This document shows, piece after piece, positions 1-60,056 of a stretch of DNA of 64,000 nt. The notes under the pieces were generated by a model. The model did no database searches and was not told the DNA's origin. It saw only the letters and a list, made by a program, of their open reading frames with translations. The translations under genes were made by a program, and so were the position numbers. The stretch comes from Amorphochlora amoebiformis (lineage: Eukaryota > Cercozoa > Chlorarachniophyceae), in the NCBI GenBank assembly GCA_054601695.1, contig BAAHQB010000398.1, positions 62,001 to 126,000 on the forward strand, read 5' to 3'. Each line of letters opens with the position of its first letter. Position 1 is the stretch's first letter.

Positions 1-16
1 TATATAACCTAAATAC

Positions 17-62
<46 letters not shown>

Positions 63-73
63 ATATTATTTTC

Positions 74-219
<146 letters not shown>

Positions 220-253
220 ATATATATGTATATATTATATTTATATATATATA

Positions 254-302
<49 letters not shown>

Positions 303-332
303 TTTAATTTTTATATATATTATATATTATAT

Positions 333-376
<44 letters not shown>

Positions 377-411
377 TGTGGCTTACCGATTTTGATGGAG
401 CAGCAAAAGAG

Positions 412-513
<102 letters not shown>

Positions 514-528
514 ATATATATATGTATG

Positions 529-580
<52 letters not shown>

Positions 581-587
581 ATATATA

Positions 588-629
<42 letters not shown>

Positions 630-672
630 ATATATATATATATATATTGTATCATAGAAGTTATATATGTAC

Positions 673-724
<52 letters not shown>

Positions 725-771
725 TTGTGTGCGTGTGTGTACGTTTGTATTGCAGAATTTACATGTACATA

Positions 772-833
<62 letters not shown>

Positions 834-847
834 CACATATTATACAT

Positions 848-892
<45 letters not shown>

Positions 893-910
893 ATCCGACG
901 ACGTTGTATA

Positions 911-947
<37 letters not shown>

Positions 948-1126
948 GTGTGTGTGTGTTTACGTTTTATTACGTAATTTATTGCATGTATATGTACATA
1001 AGAAATATATATATATACATACATATACATTATATGTATATATATATATATATATGTGTGTGGGTGTATCAACGGCTACGTTTGCAATGAATTATATCGG
1101 TGTACTAAAAGCATAATATATATATA

Positions 1127-1175
<49 letters not shown>

Positions 1176-1220
1176 TTATTTGTGTGTATGAATGTATACA
1201 CACACACACATACATACATA

Positions 1221-1278
<58 letters not shown>

Positions 1279-1393
1279 ATATATATATGAATATATATAT
1301 ATATACATATATATGTGTGTGCCTATGGATATCATTCTGTGCACATTGGTATGTTACATACATATTGTATATACATATCCATATATATATATC

Positions 1394-1424
<31 letters not shown>

Positions 1425-1428
1425 CATG

Positions 1429-1459
<31 letters not shown>

Positions 1460-1489
1460 GTGTGCATATGTACATATATGTACATATAC

Positions 1490-2964
<1,475 letters not shown>

Positions 2965-2984
2965 CTATATATATATATATATAT

Positions 2985-3085
2985 ATATATACTATATCAT
3001 ATATATACTATATCATATATATACTATATCATATATATACTATATCATATATATACTATATCATATATATACTATATCATATATA
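2985..3085. repeat. 15-bp tandem repeat (ATATACTATATCATA)
   Basis: About six nearly perfect head-to-tail copies of a 15-bp unit derived from AT repeat, upstream of the minus-strand gene that starts at 2964. Confidence 0.9.
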
Positions 3086-3174
3086 TATATATATATATAT
3101 ATAAATATATATAAAATATATATATACAAGTGTGTTTATGTATGTATTGCATGTGTGCATTCATATATATACAT

Positions 3175-3237
<63 letters not shown>

Positions 3238-3392
3238 TATATATAAATATATATAATACATATTATACAACCTTCCGCTCACTCCTCTTGACTCGCTGAC
3301 GATACCTTATATGATATATATATATATATATATAAATATATATGTGTGTGTGTGTGTGTATATATATATATAGAATGATATATATTGATATC

Positions 3393-3425
<33 letters not shown>

Positions 3426-3479
3426 ATAGAATGATATATTTTGATATCTACATTTATATATATATATATATACAAGGAA

Positions 3480-3632
3480 GTCCAGAGAGAGAGAAGGACA
3501 TAACGAGAGAGAGTGACACAGCGAGAGATATTTGGAAAGAGACATTTAAATCACAATAAAAGGGAGAGAGAGACATATGGATATATATATATATTATATA
3601 TACATATATATATACATGTGTGTGTGTGCGTG

Positions 3633-3725
<93 letters not shown>

Positions 3726-3744
3726 ATGTATCGTTATGTATATG

Positions 3745-3795
<51 letters not shown>

Positions 3796-3801
3796 CATAT
3801 A

Positions 3802-3852
<51 letters not shown>

Positions 3853-3898
3853 GTGTGTGTGTGTTTGTGTATGTATATAATATATATGAGGATGCTGG

Positions 3899-3942
<44 letters not shown>

Positions 3943-3946
3943 ATAT

Positions 3947-4045
<99 letters not shown>

Positions 4046-4620
4046 GAGGATACTAGGGACATACATTAGATGATGAGTTATATATACATATATACGATGA
4101 GTTATATACATATATATATATAGGGAGATGCCGAGAGTGTTGGAGATGGCGAGAGATAGAGAGAGAGACAGCCAGAGGTATTATAGGAATTGAGACACAT
4201 TTAAGTCACAAGAGAAGAAAGAGAGAGGGGGATAGTAGCGCGAGGAAGGAAGATAGCTAGATATCATACATACATACATACGGAGAGATAGAGACATATT
4301 AAGTCACAAGAGAGGAAAGAAGAGGGAGATAGCGCGAGAAAGGGAGACAGCTAGAGATATGATACATACATTGGGAGAGATAGAGACACATTTAAGTCAC
4401 AAGAGAAGAAATGGAGAGGGAGATGGCGCGAGAAAGGGAGACAGCTCTAGATATGATACATGCATTGGGAGAGATAGAGACACATTTGAGTCACAAGAGA
4501 AGAAAGAGGGAGATAGCGCGAGAAAGGGAGACAGCTAGAGATATGATACATACATACGGAGAGACGATTAAATGACAGGAAAGGGGAGAGAGAGAGTCGG
4601 AGATAGCGAGAGATAGATGT
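3480..4620. repeat. GA-rich tandem repeat of about 90-120 bp
   Basis: From about 4130 to 4580 there are four or five copies of a unit containing AGAGACACATTTAAGTCACA, AGATAGCGCGAGAAAGGGAG and ATGATACATACAT. A related degenerate copy lies at 3480-3570. The unit is purine-rich on the plus strand. I see no credible gene in 2965-5319. Confidence 0.8.
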
Positions 4621-4644
4621 GTGTATAAATATAATATAAATAGG

Positions 4645-4698
<54 letters not shown>

Positions 4699-4747
4699 TA
4701 TATATACACACACACATATACACACATATATATGTGTGTGTGTATGT

Positions 4748-4794
<47 letters not shown>

Positions 4795-4893
4795 ATATAT
4801 ATGTATATAAATATAAATATATATAACATATAAAATATATATTTACTCGCACACAAGCACACACTCTACATATAGATGTATAGTTATCTCCAG

Positions 4894-4946
<53 letters not shown>

Positions 4947-5016
4947 CATATGCATATGTGTGTGTGTGTGTATACAAAATAGCTATTACTCTCCGATCTC
5001 GTCCCGAATATAATCG

Positions 5017-5097
<81 letters not shown>

Positions 5098-5154
5098 ATA
5101 TATATGTGTATAAATGTGTGTGTATATATGTATATAATAGATATGTATATATAC

Positions 5155-5201
<47 letters not shown>

Positions 5202-5319
5202 ATATATATATATATATATAATATATGTATATATATATATATATATAAAAATCCATAAACACACACACACATACACACATATATACATACATATATATAT
5301 ACATACTAAATAGCTATTT

Positions 5320-11527
<6,208 letters not shown>

Positions 11528-12008
11528 CTTTCTCGTTCGCTCGCAATCGATAGTTTACGAGGCGCTTATAAAGAATATTATTTGAAGTTCAAGCCTTCCT
11601 GGTGGACAAATCACAACCGAAGTCGGCTACCAAAAAGGGAAGTTGTCCCAGGAACGCCCTCCATGCAGAATTCCCCCACTCAATTCAAAATTTACCAGCA
11701 CACACATGAATCGGAAAAAAAGTATAAATCGCGAAAGAGAAAATTGGGCCGAAAGGTACTGGCAGAGTGCCGTTGCCTTTCCACGAGCTTCGGTTCGGTG
11801 GGCTACGAGTGAGGTGATATCACGAGAGTCGCAGGCGTTCCCTTTCCCATTGAGTCCCGGTATTTGTGTGAGCTAAGCCCGGGATTCAAAAAGGTTCCAC
11901 GGGGATCCCCCATGGAATTTCAATAGGATAGTCTCCAGAGAACATCTTCTGGGGAAGGCTGCGCACATCCGTGGAGGAAAGGGAGCCTGTATCTGCTAGA
12001 TATACAGA
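11528..12008. promoter_or_regulatory. Divergent promoter region, BAR-like gene / SF3B2
   Basis: There are 481 bp between the minus-strand ATG at 11527 and the plus-strand ATG at 12009, free of AT repeats. On the minus strand a TATA-like TTTATAAG lies about 40 nt before the ATG. One TATCACGAG (around 11819) resembles the TCACG motif clustered in the other two divergent promoters. No other element is recognised, and the frames in this stretch lack domain signatures. Confidence 0.5.
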
Positions 12009-13957
12009 ATGGCGACAGCAGATTTACCAAATGGGGCGGAGGAGAGAAAGGGAAAGCCCAAGCTGAACGGTAGTGTTAAAGCGTTGAGAGATATTCGATT
12101 TTCTTGGGTGAGAAATAACACATTTCTTGCAGGAATGAGCAAGAGAGCCCAGCGTCGGGCGCGTAAGAGGGCGCAGAAGCGAAAGGTTTGTAGATTTAGA
12201 TGAAACAAGGCATTCAATCATTTAGGTGTTTCCATAATCGCCAGCTTAAGGAGGAAGAGAAGCAAATTGTGGAGAAATTGAAGAAGATAAAGGAGAAGCA
12301 AGATCAGGAAAAGGTCGAAGGCGACGATACGGTGCATATTTCAACCATCTATCCAACTACGAGGAGCGAAGATTGACATATTGTACATTTGCAGAAAATG
12401 AGCGTGGAGTTCGTGGGCGGGGAGCAAGATCTATCCAGTCTGAGTGCTTCGGCCCCAGAGTACCAGGAATATCAAACGATTTTCTCTAAGTTCAGCACCC
12501 CGGCAGACCTCACCAAGAAGGTTGCAGAGAAGAAAGAAAAGGCTTCTGAGGAGGCTAGGAACGAGGAGGTTGACAGTGGAAAGGTCGAAACTGGGGAGGA
12601 AGCTGACGGTGCGGGATCGAAAAAGCTGTCGGCAAAGCAGAGACGACGGCTCGGAAGGTTGAGTATCGCGGAGCTCAAGCAGCTTGTTCCTCGTCCAGAC
12701 GTGGTCGGTCTCCATGATTGCAACTCTCACGACCCCAAGCTACTCGTTCATCTCAAGTCATACCGGAACACGGTACCGGTTCCTCCGCACTGGAGTCAGA
12801 AGCGAAAGTATCTTCAAGGAAAGCGAGGTCTCGAGAGGTCCGCTTTCGAATTGCCACAATTCATTGCGGATACTGGTATCGGGGAGGTTAGAAATACCGC
12901 AGCGGCAACCGAGGACGGAAAAAGCCTTAAGGGGAAGCAGAAGGAGCGCATGCAGCCGAAGATGGGGAAAATTGATATCGATTATCAAATCCTGCACGAT
13001 GCCTTTTTCCGTCATCAGACCAAGCCCAAATGCACCGACCACGGAGACCTCTACTTCGAGCACAAGGAGTATGAGGTTCGATTCAGCTCGTCAACTCCAA
13101 CGCAATATTCTGACGACCTCATGCGGGCTTTGGGAATGACGAACAAGCAGGACCCCCCCCCCTGGCTGTTCAATATGCAGCGCTTCGGGCCACCACCTTC
13201 ATATCCGAACCTGAAATTTCCTGGAGTCAACGCACCAATCCCGCCTGGAGCAGCGTATGGATTTAACGAAGGACAGTGGGGCAAAGCTCCTGTGGATGCT
13301 TACAACCGTCCCTTGTACGGAGACGTCTACGGCACCCAACTGAAGGACGAGGCCTTATATCCTGTGGAGCCAGAGTTCAAGGAGGCATGGGGTGCCGTGG
13401 AAGACGAGGAGGAAGAGGAAGACGAGGAGGAGGAGGAAGAAGAAGGAGAAGACGAGGTGGAACCCGAGGACGATTCGATGATGGAAACCTCCGACTCAGA
13501 CATGAAGTCGGGTATCGAGTCTGTGTCGTCCCTATCGTCTGGTATGGAGACTCCAGAAAATCTACAGCTGCGCAAGAAGGATGGAACCGGCACGGAGACC
13601 CCAGATACGGTCCAACCGCAGAAACAATTGTATACTGTCCTGGAGGAGAAGAAGACAAGCGTTGGACCTGGATTGTTTGGTACTTCACACACCTATGCCA
13701 TCCCCGCAGAAACCACCGCTGCAGAGCGAAAGGCTCGCGAGGCGAAAAAGTTGCGGCAGGGAGCTGTCGAGGTGGCTCTCAATCCCGAGGAGATTGCAAA
13801 GATGAGTGCATCAGCACTGAAGGAGAAGTATCAACAAGAGATGGACAAGGAAAAGGCTGCACGGTCTGCAGCACGAGAGGACGTCAGCGATGTCATAGCA
13901 GAAGAGACGCGCAAGCGCAAGAGATCATCCAAGAAGAAATCAAAATTCAAATTTTGA
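12009..13957 (+). CDS. SF3B2: Splicing factor 3B subunit 2 (SAP145/Cus1)
   Basis: Core component of the SF3b part of U2 snRNP, which contacts SF3B4 and helps U2 bind the branch site. Four exons: 12009-12069, 12133-12185, 12245-12331 and 12395-13957. Introns are 63, 59 and 63 nt with GT-AG ends, giving a 587-residue protein. The N-terminus is basic (SKRAQRRARKRAQKRK), then KMSVEFVGGEQ. The DUF382 core follows (RLSIAELKQLVPRPDVVGLH, KLLVHLKSYRNTVPVPPHW, KYLQGKRGLE, MGKIDIDYQILHDAFF). The PSP domain comes next (PPPWLFNMQRFGPPPSYPNL, ending PLYGDVYG). A Glu/Asp-rich stretch at about 13400-13480 and a C-terminal KKKSKFKF complete it. The order matches animal and fungal homologues. The exon 3 donor could alternatively be 12313/12314. 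The rightmost polyacidic and Lys-rich ends are typical of the family. Confidence 0.97.
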
Positions 13958-14012
13958 GTGTTATGATTGTGTAATATTTGATCATGCGTCAAAAAACTAT
14001 TCTTAGTTTTAC

Positions 14013-14068
<56 letters not shown>

Positions 14069-14561
14069 TATATATATATATCGTATCTAACATATATATA
14101 TAAATATATATATATATCTAGTATATATCTAGATATATACACATCTAGACATATATGTATACATATCTAGATATGTATATTTATATATATTTCTTTCTTG
14201 GTGCATATGCATCGAATATTGATATTTATACTAGAAAACTTATGGTAGTAACAGTATCCGATGAATACTCGACTCGAGTCGTTGTCTAGCCGCTAGTACT
14301 AGTAGTAGTCTAGGTAGTAGTGTTCTGCGTATACTAGCCCTAGCACCTACTCGGACGAACTGGATCGCAGAATCAATTCATTGGTTCTAGCGTAGCCTCG
14401 ATTTCCGTAATTAATTTAACGTTATATTGTATAAAGGCATTCTAGGCACAGTGATTATAAATTAAGCGCGAACGAAGACTAGAAGAGGCCCGGCCTGAAT
14501 TCACGATTGCCCAGATACTAGACCAGTGACATGTGGTGATACGGATATATACATTGTCGGC
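13958..14561. other. Convergent intergenic island (SF3B2 / AEC transporter)
   Basis: SF3B2 ends at 13957 and the minus-strand transporter ends at 14562. The first 200 bp after 14010 are AT repeat. About 14200-14560 is ordinary-composition DNA rich in CTAG (for example GCTAGTACTAGTAGTAGTCT), with no open frame or element I can name. It may contain both 3' ends. Confidence 0.6.
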
Positions 14562-30369
<15,808 letters not shown>

Positions 30370-31108
30370 GACTTTTGTCGTGCTTCTAGAATGGCTGCCC
30401 CCCCTCCCCAGGTACCCCCCTACATGGAACCCCTTTCCCAGGTACCCCTCTTCTCCCCACCCCGGCCGAGGTATACCCCGAAGTATTCTTTGATTGGTTT
30501 GGGCCAATGTGGGGTTATTGCCTGGGGAGAGTATTGTGAGAGTGGGTACGGGTTAAGAAATAGAGATCGTTGAAAACAAAGAGTAGATATTTGGGTGCTG
30601 GGGACACAACAGCGGGAGAAAAAAGGGTGAAGTTTCGCTTGAAAAACACGTGTATATGACAGTGAGATCAACCCTGAATACCCGGAACCAGCCTAATCGG
30701 TGAATTATAGATGAAGTATCAGCTTTTCGATTAAAGATTCATCACCGGTCATCGTGGCACCCGCCATAATCCGCGGCCTCGCCCCGGCCTCCTGAACCCT
30801 CAAACGCAGAGGTAAGTCCCGGACGATGCCAGTCGCCATCCGAAGGATGGAGCCACCGTCAGCCTGAATCGAACCCCTCGCGCATACGGCCGCTATGCAC
30901 AAGGCCACCCATGGGCTCATCGCCAAAGCTCGGTTGGTTGTCTGATGGAAAGTCACGAGTACGTGGTGTGACGTCTCCGAAACATCACGCTTAAAATCAA
31001 GCTCATTCTGTCACGATGAAAAGTCACGAGCTAACTAAAAACACACCGTGACGTTTCTACATGTCACACATCATCACCGAGTGATATTGCTCAGAAGTCA
31101 CGCAAAAG
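30370..31108. promoter_or_regulatory. Divergent promoter with clustered CGTGAC/GTCACG motifs
   Basis: The region lies between the AEC start (30369, minus) and the next gene's start (31109, plus), in AT-repeat-free DNA. From 30951 to 31108 there are GTCACGAG, GTGACGTC, CATCACGC, GTCACGAT, GTCACGAG, CGTGACG and GTCACGC, seven hits in about 155 bp. TGACGT resembles a bZIP/CRE half site. A C/G-rich stretch near 30395-30480 repeats CCCAGGTACCCC three times. A minus frame 30705-30956 contains a B-box-like GGTTCGATTC and is not called a gene. Confidence 0.55.
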
Positions 31109-35379
<4,271 letters not shown>

Positions 35380-36336
35380 TCAACTTTCATACATATATAC
35401 AGACTGGGGTCAGCTAGATATATATCAATATATATATATATATATATATTTACACATATATACACATACATATATTATCATACATATGCGCAGAGTTTAA
35501 CTAGTGTTAAAGTCCAGGTTAATAAATTAAACAAATGGTATGAAGTCACTTTATTATTCTGGTTAGTAGCCCGGATATGTTATAGATGCACAAGTTATAT
35601 TACAAGCTCTGGCCGACAATATCGGTTTAACTAAAGCTTATATAGAGTGATAAGATTATACTAAGATTGTAATATATCCAGATGCGTAGCAAGTTGATAA
35701 ATGGCATGTGAGTCACAAATCATCCGATACGGCATAAATAACTTCCGATCCGATGTGACAGCCCGAATTAAGGCTGGCGACCACGAATGATGTCACTGCC
35801 CAGTACGTACGTATATCTACTAGATCTAGATACGCACCTACGTATGTACCAAGATATATGTTGTACCTAGGTACGTATACGCACATACCGACATACGTAT
35901 CTAGGTATAAAAACAACAATGAAGTTGAACTTCCGGTACGTACGTACGTACGTACGTACTAGACGTATACGTGCGCATGCACGCATTCGTATAAGTGTGA
36001 GGCTCCAGCCGCTTGGTGATCATGATATTCACTGAGTCAACACGAAAATCAAATGTGATCCGTGATCGAGATCTACTATTTAGACTATATCTATATCTAG
36101 TAGGTAAATAATCACAAAACTCTGCATGGATCGAGTATAGATATATTAATAACCACAAAGGTTGCCAGCCATCCGCGATGATCGTACGGTCTCAAAGAAT
36201 AATATATAAAGTTTAAGGAATAATGACAATGGTTACAATATAACTTGTGTACAAGCTTAATGTACAGATGACGCCGGTAAGCCACCAGGTGGTAATATTA
36301 ATAGCATACTAAGGCTACTCGGCGTGATTGATGATA
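35380..36336. other. Convergent intergenic island
   Basis: AT-repeat-poor DNA between two convergent genes (stops at 35379 plus and 36337 minus). It contains a self-complementary (GTAC)n run of seven units at 35937-35961, several CTAGATCTAG-like palindromes and many TACGTA words. No open frame, RNA gene or terminal repeat is recognised. Confidence 0.6.
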
Positions 36337-42875
<6,539 letters not shown>

Positions 42876-42892
42876 CTAATATATAAATATAA

Positions 42893-42925
<33 letters not shown>

Positions 42926-42957
42926 GACAAACGATACATTATACGCAGAAAACATAC

Positions 42958-43007
<50 letters not shown>

Positions 43008-43085
43008 TAGACAAACGATATATTAAACGCAGAAAACATATGTGTATATGTATATTCATATTCTCTATACTTACATATACATATG

Positions 43086-43183
<98 letters not shown>

Positions 43184-43322
43184 ATATATATATAATTATA
43201 CATACATATATACATATATATATACGTTATAAACATTATATACACAATATATACATATATATACATATTTATATGATATGTATGTACATATATGTATACA
43301 TATGTTTGCATATATATACATT

Positions 43323-43373
<51 letters not shown>

Positions 43374-43385
43374 ATGTATATATAT

Positions 43386-43419
<34 letters not shown>

Positions 43420-43486
43420 GTATTTATATACGACCGTTCTCATCATTGACCTTCCTTCATATAAATGTGACACATTTTATATATAC

Positions 43487-43523
<37 letters not shown>

Positions 43524-43543
43524 TATATATATATATATACATA

Positions 43544-43574
<31 letters not shown>

Positions 43575-43643
43575 AATGTATAAGGTGTACCCTTTGTACA
43601 TATATATAGATAATATAGCTCTGATCAAGAGTAGGCTACATAT

Positions 43644-43699
<56 letters not shown>

Positions 43700-43708
43700 A
43701 AAAAAAAG

Positions 43709-43880
<172 letters not shown>

Positions 43881-44048
43881 TTGTATAAATATATATATAT
43901 ATATACGCACTACATACATGTATATGTAATATATATGTAATATATATATGTAATATATACATACATATATATATATATATATATTTCTTTATATATAGAT
44001 ATATGTATATACATATTTCTATATATATTTATACATATATATATATAG

Positions 44049-44130
<82 letters not shown>

Positions 44131-44163
44131 TCATGTATATATATATATATATAGTATTATCAC

Positions 44164-51969
<7,806 letters not shown>

Positions 51970-52315
51970 ACTGACCCAGTGTAATCAATCGGGTATCATA
52001 AATTCTTCCAGAAATCAAAGGAAAAGAGATATTACATGGAAGGTGATATCTTCCCGGGCAATTTTCCTCGACAGAAAGCTCGAAAAAGCTCTGTATAGCC
52101 TCAAAACAAGGCTGGTGAAGCCTCTTCGGATGTACCTCCGTGCCCTTTAACGGTCCCGGTGGAATCCGTTGGCTTCCGTAAAAAAAAGCGTGACTTAGGG
52201 TAGAATCACGCTTTCTTGCGTGATGTGCCATTCTGTCACGTAGAGTACTCCATCGAAACTCCTAGAAATTCCTTAACATTATTTTCTCGGATCCCAGAAC
52301 CCAACTCGACGCGCT
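51970..52315. promoter_or_regulatory. Divergent promoter, torsin-like gene / RNF113, with CGTGAC motifs
   Basis: 346 bp between the minus-strand ATG (51969) and plus-strand ATG (52316). 52185-52245 holds GCGTGAC, ATCACGC, GCGTGAT and GTCACGT, the same motif class as at 30951-31108. No TATA box is obvious. Confidence 0.55.
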
Positions 52316-55229
<2,914 letters not shown>

Positions 55230-55828
55230 GTAGTAACATCGCCGCAGACTGGCGAACTTAATCTGTTAATATTACATCATCGGAAGCCGTGATAAATGAA
55301 GTTCATAGCAGTATTGCGCTTAATTATGATTAATTACGTACCTAGATCTAGTACATTTGGTAGTAGTGTTCACAGCGGTACATTAGAAGCCGAGGGATTT
55401 TCTGTAATACGATAAATGACAACTGTCTAGACTGTGTATGTTTTTTTCCATCACATCGTGATGTTTAAATAATATAGATCCTTCGAGTAGTAGCTGAGGA
55501 AATGTGCGTGTGAATACTATACTGGCGTACTAATTAAAAAATTATGCTGTGGTGTGATCTGGAGAACGCAAAAGACTTCAATTGGTGATATTACAACTTA
55601 GAACGAACAGTGACAACTAAATTCAATGACAGTAAACTCCCGGTGCCAGAGTCACAAACTTCAGCTTTGGCAATCGGGATCGGGTGTTAATTGAGGGCTA
55701 CTCCACCACTACACAACGTCTGGTTACCTTAGGTACCTGATACGATAACAACATACACACCAATATATATATATATATATATGCATACAGACACATACAA
55801 TATACACATATTATTACATTTATGTATA

Positions 55829-55865
<37 letters not shown>

Positions 55866-55869
55866 ATAT

Positions 55870-55908
<39 letters not shown>

Positions 55909-56101
55909 ACGTGTACACACATGTATGCTATACATACAGATTCATATATGTACATATGTATATATATATATATATATATATACATATATGTATATATATA
56001 TATATATAGATTTATATCTAAACATAAATATATATATAACTATATGTATATGTGATATATATATATATATATATATGTATATAAATATATATGTATATAC
56101 G

Positions 56102-56138
<37 letters not shown>

Positions 56139-56199
56139 CATAAATATTTTTGCGAAAATGAATGTACATAACATGCACGCATATATGCGTTTTGGTATA

Positions 56200-56241
<42 letters not shown>

Positions 56242-56272
56242 TGTGTTTACATATATATATATATACACAAAT

Positions 56273-56341
<69 letters not shown>

Positions 56342-56469
56342 ATATTTGGCGTACATTTACATCACGCATATAGATTTATAACATTTATTTACGGTGTATA
56401 ACACATTTGAATACAAGTATAAATGTGCATGTATTCTTACATATATATATATATATATATATATATCTA

Positions 56470-56524
<55 letters not shown>

Positions 56525-56907
56525 TATAGATATATATATGTTTATATATATATATACATACATATACATATATATTTATACATATATAATGTTTTCTGTT
56601 TATCACAATGAAAGTATTATAAACGACGCATTTTGAAACATATTATACGTACAAATGTACAATATATATTTATAATTTACATACATATTGATGTATGTGT
56701 ATGTATATGTGTACAAGTGTGTATATATGTCTATACACACATCCACATAATACATATATATATATATATATACACACATATTACACCAATATATTATATT
56801 TTATATTCAATATATAGACATATACACATACACACATATGTACATATATATATATTACATATATATATATATATATATGTTTTTGTACATATATGTAAAT
56901 ATATTAT

Positions 56908-56969
<62 letters not shown>

Positions 56970-56971
56970 AT

Positions 56972-57032
<61 letters not shown>

Positions 57033-57192
57033 TACACATGCACACATAATACACACACACACACACACACGCACTTATATATATATATATATATACACAT
57101 AAATACACACATACACATATAATACCACACACATATTCACACACAAACAACACATCCAATCCAAAACAAACAATATTAGAATCAATTCTCAC
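55230..57192. other. Convergent region, no confident gene
   Basis: 55230-55740 is AT-repeat-free island DNA of unknown nature following RNF113. 55760-57050 is almost entirely AT, GT and CA repeat. The 3' end of the minus-strand MMPL gene should lie here (its exon at 57193 ends at a donor), but I could not identify the exon. Confidence 0.6.
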
Positions 57193-57435
57193 CCTCCCCG
57201 GCCACCAGTTCCATTCAACCCCCACCATCAGCAACGCCGGCACCAGCCACGCCCTCACAATGAACGTATCGATAAAGCAAGTTAGGACAATAAGCAAGCC
57301 CGTAGTTTTGAGAATGAATAGATCCGACGATATCAGAGCCGAGAACGCTGTGAGCATCACCAACCCTGCGACTGTGATTATGCCTGGGTAGCGTTTGGGG
57401 TTGGGGGGGGTGAGTTTACATAGTGTGAACGAATG

Positions 57436-57473
<38 letters not shown>

Positions 57474-57538
57474 ATGTGTGTATATATATATATGTTATAT
57501 ATGTATATTATGTATAATACACATAGCATATATCATAT

Positions 57539-57576
<38 letters not shown>

Positions 57577-58449
57577 TACATGTGGTTTTTTTTTTTTTTG
57601 TGTGTGTTAGAGGATACGAAGCAAAAAAACAACAGGGTAGGTTCAGTGTTTAGGAATTGGATTCTGGCTCAGAAAGGCTGGAATTCCCGTAGAGATTGGT
57701 TATGAGTAGGCTTGGGTTTTGTTGTATTTGGGCTGGCTTTCCCGAAGGGATTGGTTATGATTAGGATTGGTTTAGTTGTATTGGTATGGTTGGGTAGCGG
57801 TTGTATTGGTATGGTTGGGTAGCGGTTGTATTGGTATGGTTGGGTAGCGGTTGGAGTACGTTTAGTGGATTTAGGGATAGGGTTCGCTTGGAATATGTGT
57901 GCATTCGTAATCACCGCTCGTTTTGTACATGGCGGCCATTGTGGCGTCTTGGGAAGAAAAGCCTTCCATTCTAACGTGTATATATATATATATATATATA
58001 TTATACACATATATATTTATAATATTTTTTTTGAAACAACGATGCAAACCAATGAGAAAAAATGATAAGTATCGAAATAGTATAGAAGCAAAAAACTACT
58101 GGAGATCCCAGAGATCGCCAGAGATCGCCGGAGATCCCCTCATCCGTACCATACGGCAAAAAAATTCGAACTGTTAGATGATTAAAGCGTGACGTCACGC
58201 CATGTCACGCTTCGGAACCATTCTCGTAGATTCGATCGAAATTCGGAGATTTCTGACTACCGTTTGAAAGTAATCCATAATCAAGGTTTTTCATAAACGC
58301 TGGTCTGAATCTAAACCGACTTTATGAAATCATGGACTAACAGTGGTATACCCAACCTTCAGCGCTAACAATACATATACGTGTACACATATATTATGTA
58401 TATATATTATATATATATATTATATATATATATGTATTATATATATATG

Positions 58450-58494
<45 letters not shown>

Positions 58495-58874
58495 TACCTG
58501 TATATATATATATATATACATATATTTATATGTGTATACATATATATATGTGTGTGTACATACATATCTACACATATACACACATATCTACACATACAAA
58601 TTTTACGCAAATAAGCATTATACACAGCCAGCATATGCTCCCACTTATACTGCCACAGTTCATGCTTTCACGTGGAAAGCTTCCGCGTGTATGTTGATAG
58701 GGGCGACCTGTATTCGTGGATCCGAACAAGGAGAAATAAGTCGTAGTCGAGGGTGAGGCCGACTAATACTGGAATGTTCATGATTGGAACGATGAAATGG
58801 AGGCCTGAGTGTATGTATGTATGTGTGTGTGTGCGTGTTTATGTATAAAAAATATGCAAATATAAATAATGCGT

Positions 58875-58914
<40 letters not shown>

Positions 58915-58961
58915 GACATGCAATATGATTATATCTGTATATATATATATATATATACACA

Positions 58962-59020
<59 letters not shown>

Positions 59021-59030
59021 ACACACACAT

Positions 59031-59086
<56 letters not shown>

Positions 59087-59349
59087 GATGACCATCTTTT
59101 TGTGATCCTGGGATCGTCACATCTTGTAGCAAAATAGTCATTATTCCGAAAACCCACAATAATGAGAATGCCTGTATAAATACAAGTGTCATATATATAT
59201 ATATATATATAATGTATATATATATATATTATATATATATAATATTATATATATATATATAATATATATATATATATATGTATATGTATATATATATAAT
59301 ATATAATATATATATATATATACACGTATACATGTGGTATGTAAGTATG

Positions 59350-59381
<32 letters not shown>

Positions 59382-59493
59382 GATATATATAGATTGGGAC
59401 ATCTTGTAGCAAAATAGTCATGATTCCAAAAACCCACAATAGTGAGAATGCCTGTGTAGTACAAGTGTCATATGTATATATATATGTATATAC

Positions 59494-59524
<31 letters not shown>

Positions 59525-59525
59525 C

Positions 59526-59563
<38 letters not shown>

Positions 59564-59589
59564 TATATGTATATGTATATGTATACATA

Positions 59590-59637
<48 letters not shown>

Positions 59638-59711
59638 GTATGTATACATACCACTGTGATGAGAAGACGAAGCCCTATAGTTGCCGATTGAAACGATAAG
59701 CCAGTCAAAAC

Positions 59712-59746
<35 letters not shown>

Positions 59747-59792
59747 GCATATACATATAATTAGATTGAATGTATAAATCTTGACATCAATA

Positions 59793-59842
<50 letters not shown>

Positions 59843-59997
59843 TACATAAAAGAGTGTGAAAGGAGAGACGGAATCATGGTATGTGGAAGAAGAGAGAAAA
59901 CAAAATATAGAGAGAAATTGGACAAAGCGAAGTGAGAGAAGAGAGATGAACTTATATCCACAATGGTAAATATGCAATATATTGTACTATGTTACAT

Positions 59998-60056
<59 letters not shown>

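Noticed and set aside
30705-30956. 83-residue minus-strand frame with hydrophobic start
   Set aside because: It overlaps a B-box-like tRNA-derived motif and the divergent promoter. No homologue recognised; the other strand is equally open.
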